A stretch of DNA of 64,000 nt, taken from Planctomycetota bacterium (lineage in GTDB: Bacteria > Planctomycetota > Planctomycetia > Planctomycetales > Planctomycetaceae). Location: contig JAURQH010000031.1 of NCBI GenBank assembly GCA_030836185.1, positions 62,001 to 126,000 of the forward strand, given 5' to 3'. Within the stretch, counting starts at the first letter, position 1; every line of letters starts with the position of its first letter. Below the pieces are notes generated by a model, which worked only from the letters and a program-made list of their open reading frames with translations, made no database searches and was not told where the DNA came from. Positions 36,869-44,796 of this stretch are shown here, one piece after another. The translations under genes were made by a program, and so were the position numbers.

Positions 36869-37708
36869 GTGTTGAATCAATTTTCTAAGAACAAACGAGG
36901 CGGCACTCGCAGGTCTTTATTCGTTCTGCTCTCGACGATGGTTTGCTTATCGGTCCCAGTACTCGCCTGGGCGCAAGATGGCGGTGGAGAAGAAACCGTT
37001 GTTGCACCCAAAGTCGATCTCCGTGAACTGGCGCTCGCGGGGGGATATGTGGGGATGATCATTGCCGGGATGAGTGTCATTCTGATTGCTTTGATCATCG
37101 AACATATGTTGACAATTCGCCGAGGTGCTTTGATGCCAAACGGTCTAGCTCAACAGGTTCACGGCATGATTGCTCAAAAACAGTTCAAGCAAGCCGAAGA
37201 GGTTTGTCGGCAGAATCCGAGTCTGCTGGGGGAGATCTTACAAGCGGGGCTCTCTGAAGTTGGCATTGACTACACGGCCATCGAAAAAGGAATGGAAGAC
37301 GCGAGCATCGAGCAGTCATCGCGGTTGTTACGGAAAATTGAATATCTGTCTGTGATTGGTTCCATTGCTCCGATGTTGGGTTTGTTGGGAACTGTCTGGG
37401 GGATGATTCTCGCGTTTCTGGAATTTGAATCGAAAGCGAATCCTCAAGTTTCAGAACTCGCTCCGGGGATTTACAAAGCGCTAGTGACAACATTAATGGG
37501 TTTGAGTGTCGCCGTGCCGGCAGTCGCCTCATTTGCGATCTTCAGGAATCGTGTTGATGGTCTGGTCGCAGAAGCCGCATTGCTGGCCGAACATGTCTTC
37601 GCGGATTACAAACGAGCCTTAGTCTCAGCTCGTCGAGGACAAAAGACATCCCGTCCTGCAGCCAGTCCCGGCATTCCTCCTGTCGTGCCTGAACGGGGAT
37701 CACGCTGA
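36869..37708 (+). CDS. MotA/TolQ/ExbB-family proton channel
   Basis: A 279-residue protein from GTG 36869. An N-terminal signal-like helix (LFVLLSTMVCLSVPVLAWAQ) is followed by three membrane helices: GGYVGMIIAGMSVILIALIIE, SVIGSIAPMLGLLGTVWGMI and LVTTLMGLSVAVPAVASFAI. The second and third carry the conserved ExbB/TolQ pattern (APMLGLLGTVWGM, and TT-x-G-x-x-VA-PA). It would form the pentameric stator channel with ExbD. The downstream ExbD gene overlaps the stop by one base (TGATG). The extra N-terminal signal segment occurs in the long ExbB subtype. Confidence 0.92.
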   Translation: MLNQFSKNKRGGTRRSLFVLLSTMVCLSVPVLAWAQDGGGEETVVAPKVDLRELALAGGYVGMIIAGMSVILIALIIEHMLTIRRGALMPNGLAQQVHGMIAQKQFKQAEEVCRQNPSLLGEILQAGLSEVGIDYTAIEKGMEDASIEQSSRLLRKIEYLSVIGSIAPMLGLLGTVWGMILAFLEFESKANPQVSELAPGIYKALVTTLMGLSVAVPAVASFAIFRNRVDGLVAEAALLAEHVFADYKRALVSARRGQKTSRPAASPGIPPVVPERGSR

Positions 37709-38136
37709 TGCGATTACCGGCTCGCAGCCGACAACTCGGCGTTACGGTCAATATTACGCCGCTGATTGATGTGATCTTTCTGCTGATCATTTTCTTTCTG
37801 GCGGCGAGTCACTTCGTGCGAAATGAGTCTCGCGACGAAGTCGCGTTGCCCGAAGCCGTAACCGGGGAAGACGAACAGAAGTCTTCAGCCAGCCGCTTGG
37901 TTGTCACGGTGATGGCCGATGGTCGGTACAAACAGGGTGGCACATTCCTCAGCTTGGATGAGATCGAACCTTTATTGTTTGACGGCATGGCCAAAGATGG
38001 TGAGAACTTTGAAGTTCGTATTCGCGGTGACAAAGCCGTTTTGTTTCGTGCGATTGAACCATTGATGGTGGAGTGTGCCCGAGCAGGAGTCACGCAAATC
38101 AATTTCGGAGCATTGCCGGGAGGATCGACTCCATGA
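37708..38136 (+). CDS. ExbD/TolR-family protein, first copy
   Basis: A 142-residue protein from the ATG in TGATG after the ExbB gene. One N-terminal membrane helix, NITPLIDVIFLLIIFFLAAS, contains the proton-relay Asp (residue 21), followed by a periplasmic domain of normal ExbD length. The family forms the rotor-like pair inside the ExbB pentamer. It overlaps the start of the second ExbD gene by 4 bases (ATGA). Two different ExbDs in one operon suggest a heterodimer or two alternative rotors. Confidence 0.92.
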   Translation: MRLPARSRQLGVTVNITPLIDVIFLLIIFFLAASHFVRNESRDEVALPEAVTGEDEQKSSASRLVVTVMADGRYKQGGTFLSLDEIEPLLFDGMAKDGENFEVRIRGDKAVLFRAIEPLMVECARAGVTQINFGALPGGSTP

Positions 38137-38612
38137 AAATTCCGAGTTTTACCCGGCACGATGAGCGTGACGAAGCGATGTCGATGACGCCGATGATCGA
38201 CGTTGTGTTCCTGTTATTGATCTTCTTTGTCTGTGCGTCTATCGGTCAACAGAAGGAACTTCTGTTATCGACTCCCATTTCGGGAGCCGGCGTGAAATCG
38301 GAGACACCCCCCGAGGATCCGTTACAGCCGGAACCGGACCGAGCCTACATCAAATTGATACGCATCGGTGATGAAACGGTGACCGATCTGAACGGCACAA
38401 TGATCGAAGAGCCGGGACGAGTGCGCGAGTTGTTAATTGGTCTGGCGACGGTGGCTCCCGATGTGCCGGTGGTGATTGACACGGCCGATGAAGTGCCTTT
38501 AGGAGATATGATCGCGTTGTACGATCTCTGTCGTTCGGTCGATTTCGAGACGATCAACTTCGCGATTGATCCCCCAGAGAATCGTCCGGTTAAGGCAAAG
38601 CCGAAACCATGA
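38133..38612 (+). CDS. ExbD/TolR-family protein, second copy
   Basis: A 159-residue protein. ATG 38133 overlaps the preceding stop (ATGA); an upstream in-frame ATG at 38073 is inside the first ExbD and less likely. The helix MSMTPMIDVVFLLLIFFVCAS contains the conserved Asp (residue 23). The periplasmic domain differs in sequence from the first copy. It is the last gene of the VWA-TPR-ExbB-ExbD-ExbD operon; a repeat-rich gap of about 800 bases follows. Confidence 0.92.
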   Translation: MKIPSFTRHDERDEAMSMTPMIDVVFLLLIFFVCASIGQQKELLLSTPISGAGVKSETPPEDPLQPEPDRAYIKLIRIGDETVTDLNGTMIEEPGRVRELLIGLATVAPDVPVVIDTADEVPLGDMIALYDLCRSVDFETINFAIDPPENRPVKAKPKP

Positions 38613-38699
38613 TTGCATGCTGTTCAGCGTTGGAAGCTGGAGTTGGATGATCGCAACGAACGGAACTCATTCCCGAACACTCAACCCCTTTTCAAGCGT

Positions 38700-38834
38700 T
38701 CAAGAGTCCAAAACCCCGTACTCTTGAATTCGCTCTAACTCGTTGAATCATCGGCAACTTTCAAGAGTCTTCAAGAGTATGGGCCAGACACACACACTTC
38801 TCATACTCTTGACAATACCCTTGAATACTCTTGA
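38700..38834. repeat. TCAAGAGT direct/inverted repeat cluster with long hairpin
   Basis: TCAAGAGT occurs at 38700, 38761 and 38771, and its reverse complement ACTCTTGA at 38720, 38805 and 38827. The strongest pair is TCAAGAGTATG (38771-38781) against CATACTCTTGA (38802-38812): an 11-bp perfect stem with a 20-base loop. It lies downstream of the second ExbD gene. It could be a terminator region, a repetitive extragenic element or a set of protein-binding sites. Confidence 0.6.
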
Positions 38835-39250
38835 GCAAGTCGTTGCCTGACTTGAATTTGCGAGTTCCTGGCCTGGCGTTCCTCCAAAGAGGTGATTCCC
38901 CTCGCATTCTTAAACAGTGACTGAGAGGAATCAGGAGTCAGGAAGCAGTGCGTTGGCTAACGCAGCATCTCACAGCAGACCATTCAGAGAGCATATGCCT
39001 GAATGCTTTTTTCAAATTGCCAAAGATCGAGGTCGTGAATTGAGCCGCCAGCGTGTAACTGCAGGCCGCCGAGCGATCAGCGAGGAGACAGGCCAAGGGC
39101 GCAAGTAAAAACGCTTCGTTCCTTCGGCAGGGGCGCGGAATGTTGAACATCGTCCCCTGCTGGCGCACGCGGCTCAAATAATCGACGAGCCACGAACGCT
39201 AACTCTGGTAGTGGGAGTTTAGCAAGGTGAATTTGAGTGATCATTATTTG

Positions 39251-39284
39251 ACGCAAAGACGCCGAGACGCAAAGAAACGCAAAG
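39251..39284. repeat. ACGCAAAG short repeat
   Basis: ACGCAAAG appears three times (39251, 39267, 39277) within 34 bases. From general knowledge, this motif belongs to a short sequence scattered between genes in many environmental bacteria. Its role is unknown. Here it marks the border of the accessory stretch. Confidence 0.5.
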
Positions 39285-39411
39285 TGTGAAGGAGATCATA
39301 GGCAGACCGGGAGGGCGACGCTCCTGCGGAGCCAATGAGCTTGAACGATCGGATGAGTCATCTTGTGATTTCATCAGCCGACCAATAAAGCTGGCCGGGC
39401 TACTCTGCCCG

Positions 39412-39747
39412 TTACGGAAACGGAAGGCCCTGACTTTCGTGTTGTCCGATTTTTCGATTCTTGATTTCGACCATGAACCACCGAGTTCCCGTGGCTGGCT
39501 GCCCGATCCAATAAAATCGCCGATGGTCTTTTTCGTTCAGGAAAATTGAGGGGTCTCCTTTGACCAAAGCTCCCTCGACGAATGAGGGATTCTTGCGAAA
39601 GTATTCCTCTAACACAGACTGGTCTTTGTCGGTTAGTTCTTCGGATCGAGTCCAGGTCTCATTTGCGTCTTGAAAATTTTCAGGAACGAGAGATTCCGGC
39701 TGAGCTGAATCCAACGTGTTTTCTTCCCCGCCACATCCGCAAAGCAA
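39412..39747 (-). CDS. Putative small lipoprotein, start unclear
   Basis: An 111-residue frame from TTG 39747. The text just upstream in the same frame reads IYAFILCSCLLCGCGGEEN, a lipoprotein signal ending in a lipobox, but no ATG or GTG lies in this frame: the ATG at about 39781 is in another frame and hits TAG after eight codons. So the gene starts at a rare codon (ATT or TTG) or carries a small frameshift in its signal sequence. The mature part (LEEYFRKNPSFVEGALVKGD, RFYWIGQPATGTRWFMVEI) looks like a real folded domain, but I do not recognise the family. Confidence 0.5.
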   Translation of the reverse strand: MLCGCGGEENTLDSAQPESLVPENFQDANETWTRSEELTDKDQSVLEEYFRKNPSFVEGALVKGDPSIFLNEKDHRRFYWIGQPATGTRWFMVEIKNRKIGQHESQGLPFP

Positions 39748-39848
39748 ACAGCTACAAAGTATAAAAGCATAAATGCATTGTTGAGGGGTGATCGAATTTC
39801 TCGCCGATCATCGCGGGTGGTCTTCCTTGATTGGATTGGAAACATCGT

Positions 39849-40379
39849 TCACTCCTTTACCTTTGAGGTGGAATTGCCAACCGCGTAAAGCCGTGTTCCC
39901 GTGCGAATCACAATCGTTCCGTCTGCCACGGCAACACCATAGAGAATGGGGTCGCGAGCCTCTTCGCGTGAACCTTCACGGCGTTTTTGAAACTCCTGCA
40001 TCATTTTCTTCAATTCCGCAGGATCGAGAACTCCATCAGAATTGAGATCGAGTTGAGCCATTCTTGGTTGAAAACTTGCGGGCAGTTCTTCACGAGTCAG
40101 ATTTCCATCACCATCTGCGTCTCCCTTCATGAACATGGCGAGCATGCGACTTGAACGCGGAGGTTTTTCCTCGCCTGATTTCTGTGATGGTGCACCTCCA
40201 TGAGGTTTCGTCGTGCCACTAAACTCGGCATAAGATTCAGGGGTTGGTGGTTTTTCGAGATCCCACAAGCTGTTTCTGGCAACGACTTCGTACTCTGGTC
40301 CTGCTTTGAGAATGCAGTTCTGTGATGCTGTAATGACAGACCGACCTGACAGCGGTCCGCACAGCAGCCTGTGTTGCAT
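39849..40379 (-). CDS. EF-hand protein, likely 3' remnant of a PQQ-propeller gene
   Basis: A 176-residue frame whose ATG overlaps the stop of the Lgt-like gene (TAATG). It begins mid-domain: VITASQNCILKAGPEYEVVARNSL is the characteristic late blade of PQQ-like propeller proteins. Two EF-hand loops follow (DADGDGNLTREE and DLNSDGVLDPAE), and the last blade closes it (GTIVIRTGTRLYAVG). There is no signal peptide and most blades are missing. The simplest reading is a truncated gene whose 5' part was replaced by the Lgt-like gene and its neighbour. A functional short EF-hand protein coupled to the Lgt-like gene cannot be excluded. Confidence 0.6.
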   Translation of the reverse strand: MQHRLLCGPLSGRSVITASQNCILKAGPEYEVVARNSLWDLEKPPTPESYAEFSGTTKPHGGAPSQKSGEEKPPRSSRMLAMFMKGDADGDGNLTREELPASFQPRMAQLDLNSDGVLDPAELKKMMQEFQKRREGSREEARDPILYGVAVADGTIVIRTGTRLYAVGNSTSKVKE

Positions 40380-41167
40380 TACGTTGATTCTTCTGCGGGG
40401 TCGATCTGGACCGTTTTGTTCCATAAAAGTAATGAAACTCCGGCCGCCACCATGCCAATGGAAATCAACTGAGATGGTGATAGAAACTCGAAAACAGGTA
40501 TTGTCCCTCGTTGATCGCCTCGGATAAATTCCAGACTGAATCTTCCGGTCCCGTAAGCCAGTAAGTATGTGTAGACGCGGTGTTCTCTTTGCACAATGTT
40601 TTTCGTGACAAACCAAATTCCGAACAACAACACAGCTTCGTATAATTGAGTGGGATGAACTCTAATCGGATACCCAAATGTTTTTGATGCCGCGGAAGTC
40701 GATGGGAAGACAATTGCAAGTGGGCATTTTGTTGGAGCGCCAAAGCAGCATCCTCCAAAGAAGCAACCGAGTCTGCCAAATGCGTGAGCAATGGCCAACG
40801 GAGGAATCAAAGAATTGAAACTCGTCAATAGCGGTAGCCTGTACCACCGAGCAATTAATGCAAAAGTGACAGCACCAATCGCCAAACCCGGCAAAAACGA
40901 GAAACCAGAATATGATGAATGAATCTTTCCAGTTTCCCACAATGAGCTGGAAAGCAAAAGGATCGTTGCACGGTTTGCTCCCATGATCCCCACAATCATG
41001 CTGGATGTCGCAATCATGAAGAGTGTGTCTGCGGTCTTTTTGGAGAAGTGTTGAACCTCAATATCTAATTCGATAATGGCGAATATCAGGCCAATTCCGA
41101 TCCATAGTTCGAAGAATTGGATGGTGATGGGGGCTCCACCAAGCTCAAAACTGATGCTGTGATACAT
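40379..41167 (-). CDS. Prolipoprotein diacylglyceryl transferase-like protein
   Basis: A 262-residue multi-pass membrane protein from ATG 41167 (a GTG at 41188 overlaps the upstream gene). About seven hydrophobic helices are visible. The Lgt signature region HAFGRLGCFFGGCCFGAPT and the HPTQLYEAVLLFGIW motif are present; GRFSLEFIRGDQRGT near the C-terminus is the conserved R-E-F-x-R-x-D block. Lgt adds diacylglycerol to prolipoproteins. The double-Cys variant (GCFFGGCC) marks a divergent subgroup, so this may be a second, specialised copy rather than the housekeeping enzyme. The start lies 4 bases after the preceding gene. Confidence 0.82.
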   Translation of the reverse strand: MYHSISFELGGAPITIQFFELWIGIGLIFAIIELDIEVQHFSKKTADTLFMIATSSMIVGIMGANRATILLLSSSLWETGKIHSSYSGFSFLPGLAIGAVTFALIARWYRLPLLTSFNSLIPPLAIAHAFGRLGCFFGGCCFGAPTKCPLAIVFPSTSAASKTFGYPIRVHPTQLYEAVLLFGIWFVTKNIVQREHRVYTYLLAYGTGRFSLEFIRGDQRGTIPVFEFLSPSQLISIGMVAAGVSLLLWNKTVQIDPAEEST

Positions 41168-41171
41168 CAAT

Positions 41172-41588
41172 CTACGCCATCTGCTCACTGTCGCCAGTTT
41201 GCCCGCTACTGTCGGTTGGAGCTTTGGCCCCTCCGATGAAGATTAGTAGAATGGCAACTCCGAACAACAGCCCAGAGGTAAAGAACTGCATCGTGTTGAA
41301 GACCGACAAGAACGCCGCAGCACCAAGACAGTAAACGGGAACCTTCTTGACATCAGGTTCCTCAAATGTTCGATATGCCTTAACAGTTCCGACGATACCG
41401 ACAATCGCCTGAATCAGTCCAAAGAGAACGAATTTCCCTCCTGCTGCATTCGCCTCGGCTGCCGTTTCAGTATCACCTACGCTCTCCCCAAGTTCTCCGA
41501 CTGCCGAAAAACAGACTCCGGTGCAAAGGCCGACCATGAGGCTGAAAACACCACCCAGAATACCTAAGACCAGTACAGAAGTGCGCAT
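41172..41588 (-). CDS. Small multi-helix membrane protein (DUF4064-like)
   Basis: A 138-residue protein from ATG 41588, with AGGAG about 9 bases upstream; a TTG 6 bases earlier is too close to it. It has four hydrophobic segments: TSVLVLGILGGVFSLMVGLC, GKFVLFGLIQAIVGIVGTV, VPVYCLGAAAFLSVFNTMQF and SGLLFGVAILLIFIGG. The opening resembles DUF4064-type proteins. It is co-oriented with the Lgt-like gene 4 bases downstream, so the two form a short operon within the accessory stretch. Function is unknown. Confidence 0.65.
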   Translation of the reverse strand: MRTSVLVLGILGGVFSLMVGLCTGVCFSAVGELGESVGDTETAAEANAAGGKFVLFGLIQAIVGIVGTVKAYRTFEEPDVKKVPVYCLGAAAFLSVFNTMQFFTSGLLFGVAILLIFIGGAKAPTDSSGQTGDSEQMA

Positions 41589-42394
41589 TATCAATATCTC
41601 CTGATAGCTTTGAAATAAATAGTTTGTGAATGGATAATTACGTTTGATGAACTGAGGTGCAAGCTAATTCTGCGATAATTCTGTAGCGCGATGGGGGCCT
41701 TATATCTACTGAGCGACGTTACGACACAGGGGATCGTAATGGCTCACGATAAAATGTCCCGAAGGAAGTATGGCTCCCTATGAATACTGTCCCTCTCTGA
41801 CTTTCAGTCCCTCGTGAGTGATCCTAAAAGATTCTTTCAGGTGGGCGAGGTTGGTGAAGGTTAGAGTTCGGCCATTGATTACTAGATGAAGCTTTTCTTT
41901 TGTGCCTACTGGACCGCGTCTGGCGAGCAAACAGGCCACCTTGAATTCCTGCATGAAGATTCTGTTGCATGCCTTGGCGCTTCTGTACCTTCGCGTGCGT
42001 CAACTGGGAAGCAACTTTGAGCTATTGTCCGCTCTCTTCCACTTTTCCCGATCGTGGGAAATAGTGGCTATGAATGGGGAAAAATGTCTGTCAGGTTGCT
42101 TCTAAGAACGAAAAAATCACCAGAATCCGGTTCTCGACCATAATTCTCTGAGAGTCATTCCAGATGAGAGGAAGGTCGAACTCTGGGGAGACTAGATCGG
42201 CTTCTCAAAATTGAGAGAAATCCGGCGCAAGTGTTTGGCTGGCTTGAGGAAATTGATTTCCCGATCCCTTGAAACGCCATTTCTGTTGTGGCATAGTTCA
42301 ACCTTGAATCTTGCGCACGGTGCGGACAGGGACTGTTCGTTAAGACCCCGTTGCGTTTTTTGAGCCCAGACCGACCCTTGGGACGGATGCGCTG
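41589..42394. other. Intergenic region before nuoH, no gene seen
   Basis: About 800 bases. The longest plus-strand frame (41902-42105) lacks a plausible start site and protein-like composition. The region marks the boundary between the accessory stretch and the nuo operon, and should contain the nuo promoter. Nothing else was recognised. Confidence 0.4.
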
Positions 42395-43768
42395 ATGAAC
42401 TTCTTTCCAATTGCCACGAATATCGTTGACTACCTGCAAGACTCTGTTGGTTTGACCAACGGGCTTGCCATGGTGTTGGCTGCACTCATTCATGGTTCGC
42501 TGTTGGTCGGCATCTTCATGGGGACGCCGGTCGTCTGGATTTGGGGCGAACGAAAAATTGCCGGACGAATTCAGGATCGTCTCGGTCCGACTCGGGTTGG
42601 TGGTCGATTCGGTTGGCTGCAATCTGTGGCCGACGGCATTAAGCTGATTCAAAAAGAAGACCTGGTGCCACCTGCGGCAGACTCGATGCTGTATAGGATG
42701 GCACCTTATATGGTGTGTGTGGCGGCTTTCGGGACGATGATGGTGTTGCCGTTTGGTGAGACATGGGTCGCGGTTGCTTCGGATATTGGTCTTTATGTGT
42801 TGGTCGCGATTTTATCGCTGGAAGTGATCGGTATTATCCTTGCCGGTTATTCGAGTGGTTCGAAATGGTCGTTGTTCGGCGGGATGCGTGAAGCGGCTCA
42901 AATGGTGAGCTATGAGATTCCGCTTTCGTTGTGTGCGATCATCCCCATCACAGTCGCCGGTTCATTAAATCTCGTCGAGATTACTCAACTTCAATCGGGT
43001 TGGGCCAACAACTGGCTCATCTTCCACGATCCATTTGTATTGATCACCTTCTTCGTTTACTTCACCGTGGCCACGGCAAGTTGTAAGCGAGCACCGTTCG
43101 ACTTGGCGGAAGCCGAATCGGAACTGGTGGGTGGTTTTCATACCGAATACTCGGGCATGCGTTGGTCATTCTTCTTCATGGGAGAATACGCCGCCATGTT
43201 TGTCGTGTGTGCGGTGGCCGCCATTTTATTCCTCGGAGGTTGGAACAGTGGGATTGCTCCACTTGATGCCGCACTCTTGGAAATGCGAGCCTTGTCCGCT
43301 GATGGCAGCTTCCAACCCATGTCTTACCTTTCCAATGCGATTGGTATGGGCATTTTGATTTCCAAGGGCTGGGCTCTGGTCTTCGTTCAGGTTTGGGTTC
43401 GCTGGACTCTGCCTCGATTGCGAATCGACCAAGTGATGATTACCTGTTTGAAATATCTGATCCCGATGAGCTGTTTTCTGTTTCTGGGAACGATCTGCTT
43501 CCCATTAGTAAAATTCTATTTCAGTGCCCAATGGGAACCTGTGATGGAAAATGGAAAGCAAGTAGAAATCAACGGAGAGAAACAGTGGGATTTGATTGAT
43601 TCCAATACATCAATCTGGGCTCCCAAAGCCGATAAATGGGCGAAACCAAACATTTCTGCACCTGCTGAAGACGTGGAAACCTCACAATTGATTCTTCCCA
43701 ATTCGACACCCATCGATGACGGGGAACTTGCCGATGTGGACCGTCAGGTCGCCGGAGGAACCCGATGA
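42395..43768 (+). CDS. nuoH: NADH-quinone oxidoreductase subunit H
   Basis: A 457-residue membrane protein, about 100 residues longer than usual. Conserved: VVWIWGERKIAGRIQDRLGPTRVG, GWLQSVADGIKLIQKEDLVP (quinone-site region), SYEIPLSLCAIIPI and CKRAPFDLAEAESELVGGFHTEYSGMRW. About eight helices. The extra length is a hydrophilic C-terminal tail (from about residue 370) that ends Asp/Glu-rich. NuoH joins the peripheral and membrane arms of complex I. The stop overlaps nuoJ by 4 bases. nuoI, normally next, is absent. Confidence 0.95.
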   Translation: MNFFPIATNIVDYLQDSVGLTNGLAMVLAALIHGSLLVGIFMGTPVVWIWGERKIAGRIQDRLGPTRVGGRFGWLQSVADGIKLIQKEDLVPPAADSMLYRMAPYMVCVAAFGTMMVLPFGETWVAVASDIGLYVLVAILSLEVIGIILAGYSSGSKWSLFGGMREAAQMVSYEIPLSLCAIIPITVAGSLNLVEITQLQSGWANNWLIFHDPFVLITFFVYFTVATASCKRAPFDLAEAESELVGGFHTEYSGMRWSFFFMGEYAAMFVVCAVAAILFLGGWNSGIAPLDAALLEMRALSADGSFQPMSYLSNAIGMGILISKGWALVFVQVWVRWTLPRLRIDQVMITCLKYLIPMSCFLFLGTICFPLVKFYFSAQWEPVMENGKQVEINGEKQWDLIDSNTSIWAPKADKWAKPNISAPAEDVETSQLILPNSTPIDDGELADVDRQVAGGTR

Positions 43769-44379
43769 CCTACGAAAAAATCCTCTTTTTCATCTTTGCC
43801 ATGTCTGCCTGTGGAGGCGCTCTCGGAGTGGTTCTCGCTCAACGAGTGGCCCGGATGGCGTTCTGGTTGATTGTCTCGCTCGGCTCGGTCGCCGGACTTT
43901 ATTTCATGTTGCATGCCGACTTTGTCGCGGCTACACAAATCATTATCTACGTGGGTGGAACTTTGGTGCTGCTGATCTTCGGGATCATGCTGACAGCCAC
44001 CGGGCCACACGTCAAAATACAAACATCGCCGGGAGAACTGGTGATGGGAGCGGCCGTGGGTGTGACATTGTTGTTTCTGATTCAAGGGACCGTTCGGTCG
44101 GTCGATTGGAACAAAGCAGCGATAGTGACATCGGGTGGCGAATTCCAACAGAACGAAGGACAAGGTTACAACCCGACGGGACAAGGAAACACCATTCGTC
44201 CGTTGGGGATGGCTTTGTTGGGCTTACGACCTGATAAAGATCTCGGTGCCCCGGAAGAAGCCGGTTTGAGTTCGGGGTATTTGTTCCCGTTTGAAATTGT
44301 TTCGATTCACTTACTCGTTGTGTTAGTGGGAGCCTCTTATCTGGCTCGTGCGAAGCAACGAACTCGTCCGACGGTTTGA
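43765..44379 (+). CDS. nuoJ: NADH-quinone oxidoreductase subunit J
   Basis: A 204-residue membrane protein with the NuoJ core: ILFFIFAMSACGGALGVVLA, LHADFVAATQIIIYVGGTLV (pi-bulge helix), VLLIFGIML, a hydrophilic loop (about 115-160), and a final helix (VSIHLLVVLVGASYLARAK). The loop between helices 4 and 5 is longer than in well-known NuoJ. ATGA couples it to nuoH. NuoJ is part of the proton-translocating membrane arm. Confidence 0.94.
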   Translation: MTYEKILFFIFAMSACGGALGVVLAQRVARMAFWLIVSLGSVAGLYFMLHADFVAATQIIIYVGGTLVLLIFGIMLTATGPHVKIQTSPGELVMGAAVGVTLLFLIQGTVRSVDWNKAAIVTSGGEFQQNEGQGYNPTGQGNTIRPLGMALLGLRPDKDLGAPEEAGLSSGYLFPFEIVSIHLLVVLVGASYLARAKQRTRPTV

Positions 44380-44433
44380 CCGTTCGGTTTGATATTTTAA
44401 GACACGCAATCATTTGATCGTCGAGTCCACATT

Positions 44434-44736
44434 ATGGGTTTGGAAAGTTACCTGTTAGTCGGAGCGGTTCTATTTGTTTCGGGGGTTGTCTGCATGGCGA
44501 CCAAACGAAACGGCATCGGACTGCTCATGGGGGTCGAATTGGTCCTCAACGGGGCCAACGTCAATTTCGTCGCGTTTTCGCGATATACCACGCTCGGTCT
44601 GGATGGTCAGATCGTGTCGTTGTTTGTGATTGTGCTGGCCGCCGCAGAGGCAGCCGTTGCACTCTCCATTGCACTCAACTTTTATAACAACCACCTGACG
44701 ATTGATGTGGACCGGGGCGATGAACTGAAAGGTTAA
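44434..44736 (+). CDS. nuoK: NADH-quinone oxidoreductase subunit K
   Basis: A 100-residue protein of exactly the NuoK size with three helices. Seen: LVGAVLFVSGVVCMATKRNG, the conserved Glu in LMGVELVLNGANVNFVAFSR, and VIVLAAAEAAVALSIALNFY with the second conserved Glu. It lies 54 bases after nuoJ. It carries a proton half-channel next to NuoJ and NuoN. Confidence 0.96.
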   Translation: MGLESYLLVGAVLFVSGVVCMATKRNGIGLLMGVELVLNGANVNFVAFSRYTTLGLDGQIVSLFVIVLAAAEAAVALSIALNFYNNHLTIDVDRGDELKG

Positions 44737-44796
44737 TCTCTTTCAACCGTTGCGCATCAGAGACAGAATTTACTACAGAGAAATCACGGATCACCC

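Larger units (their letters stand above)
38613..39411. other. Gene-poor 800-base region with repeats
   Basis: No convincing gene. It holds the TCAAGAGT inverted-repeat cluster (38700-38834), a near-perfect inverted repeat GCAGGGGCG (39127-39135) against CGTCCCCTGC (39151-39160), and the ACGCAAAG repeat (39251-39284). An open frame on the minus strand (38938-39177) has no start-site support and does not look like a known family; it may be a decayed or dispersed element. Confidence 0.5.

Noticed and set aside
38938-39177. 79-codon minus-strand frame in the repeat-rich gap
   Set aside because: No ribosome site or family pattern; it spans a long inverted repeat and is more likely part of a non-coding or decayed element.
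41902-42105. 67-codon frame before nuoH
   Set aside because: No supporting start site, atypical composition, and no neighbour that would explain it.
43716-44234. 172-codon plus-strand frame between nuoH and nuoJ, considered as nuoI
   Set aside because: It overlaps nuoJ in another frame and has none of the CxxCxxCxxxCP iron-sulfur motifs of NuoI.
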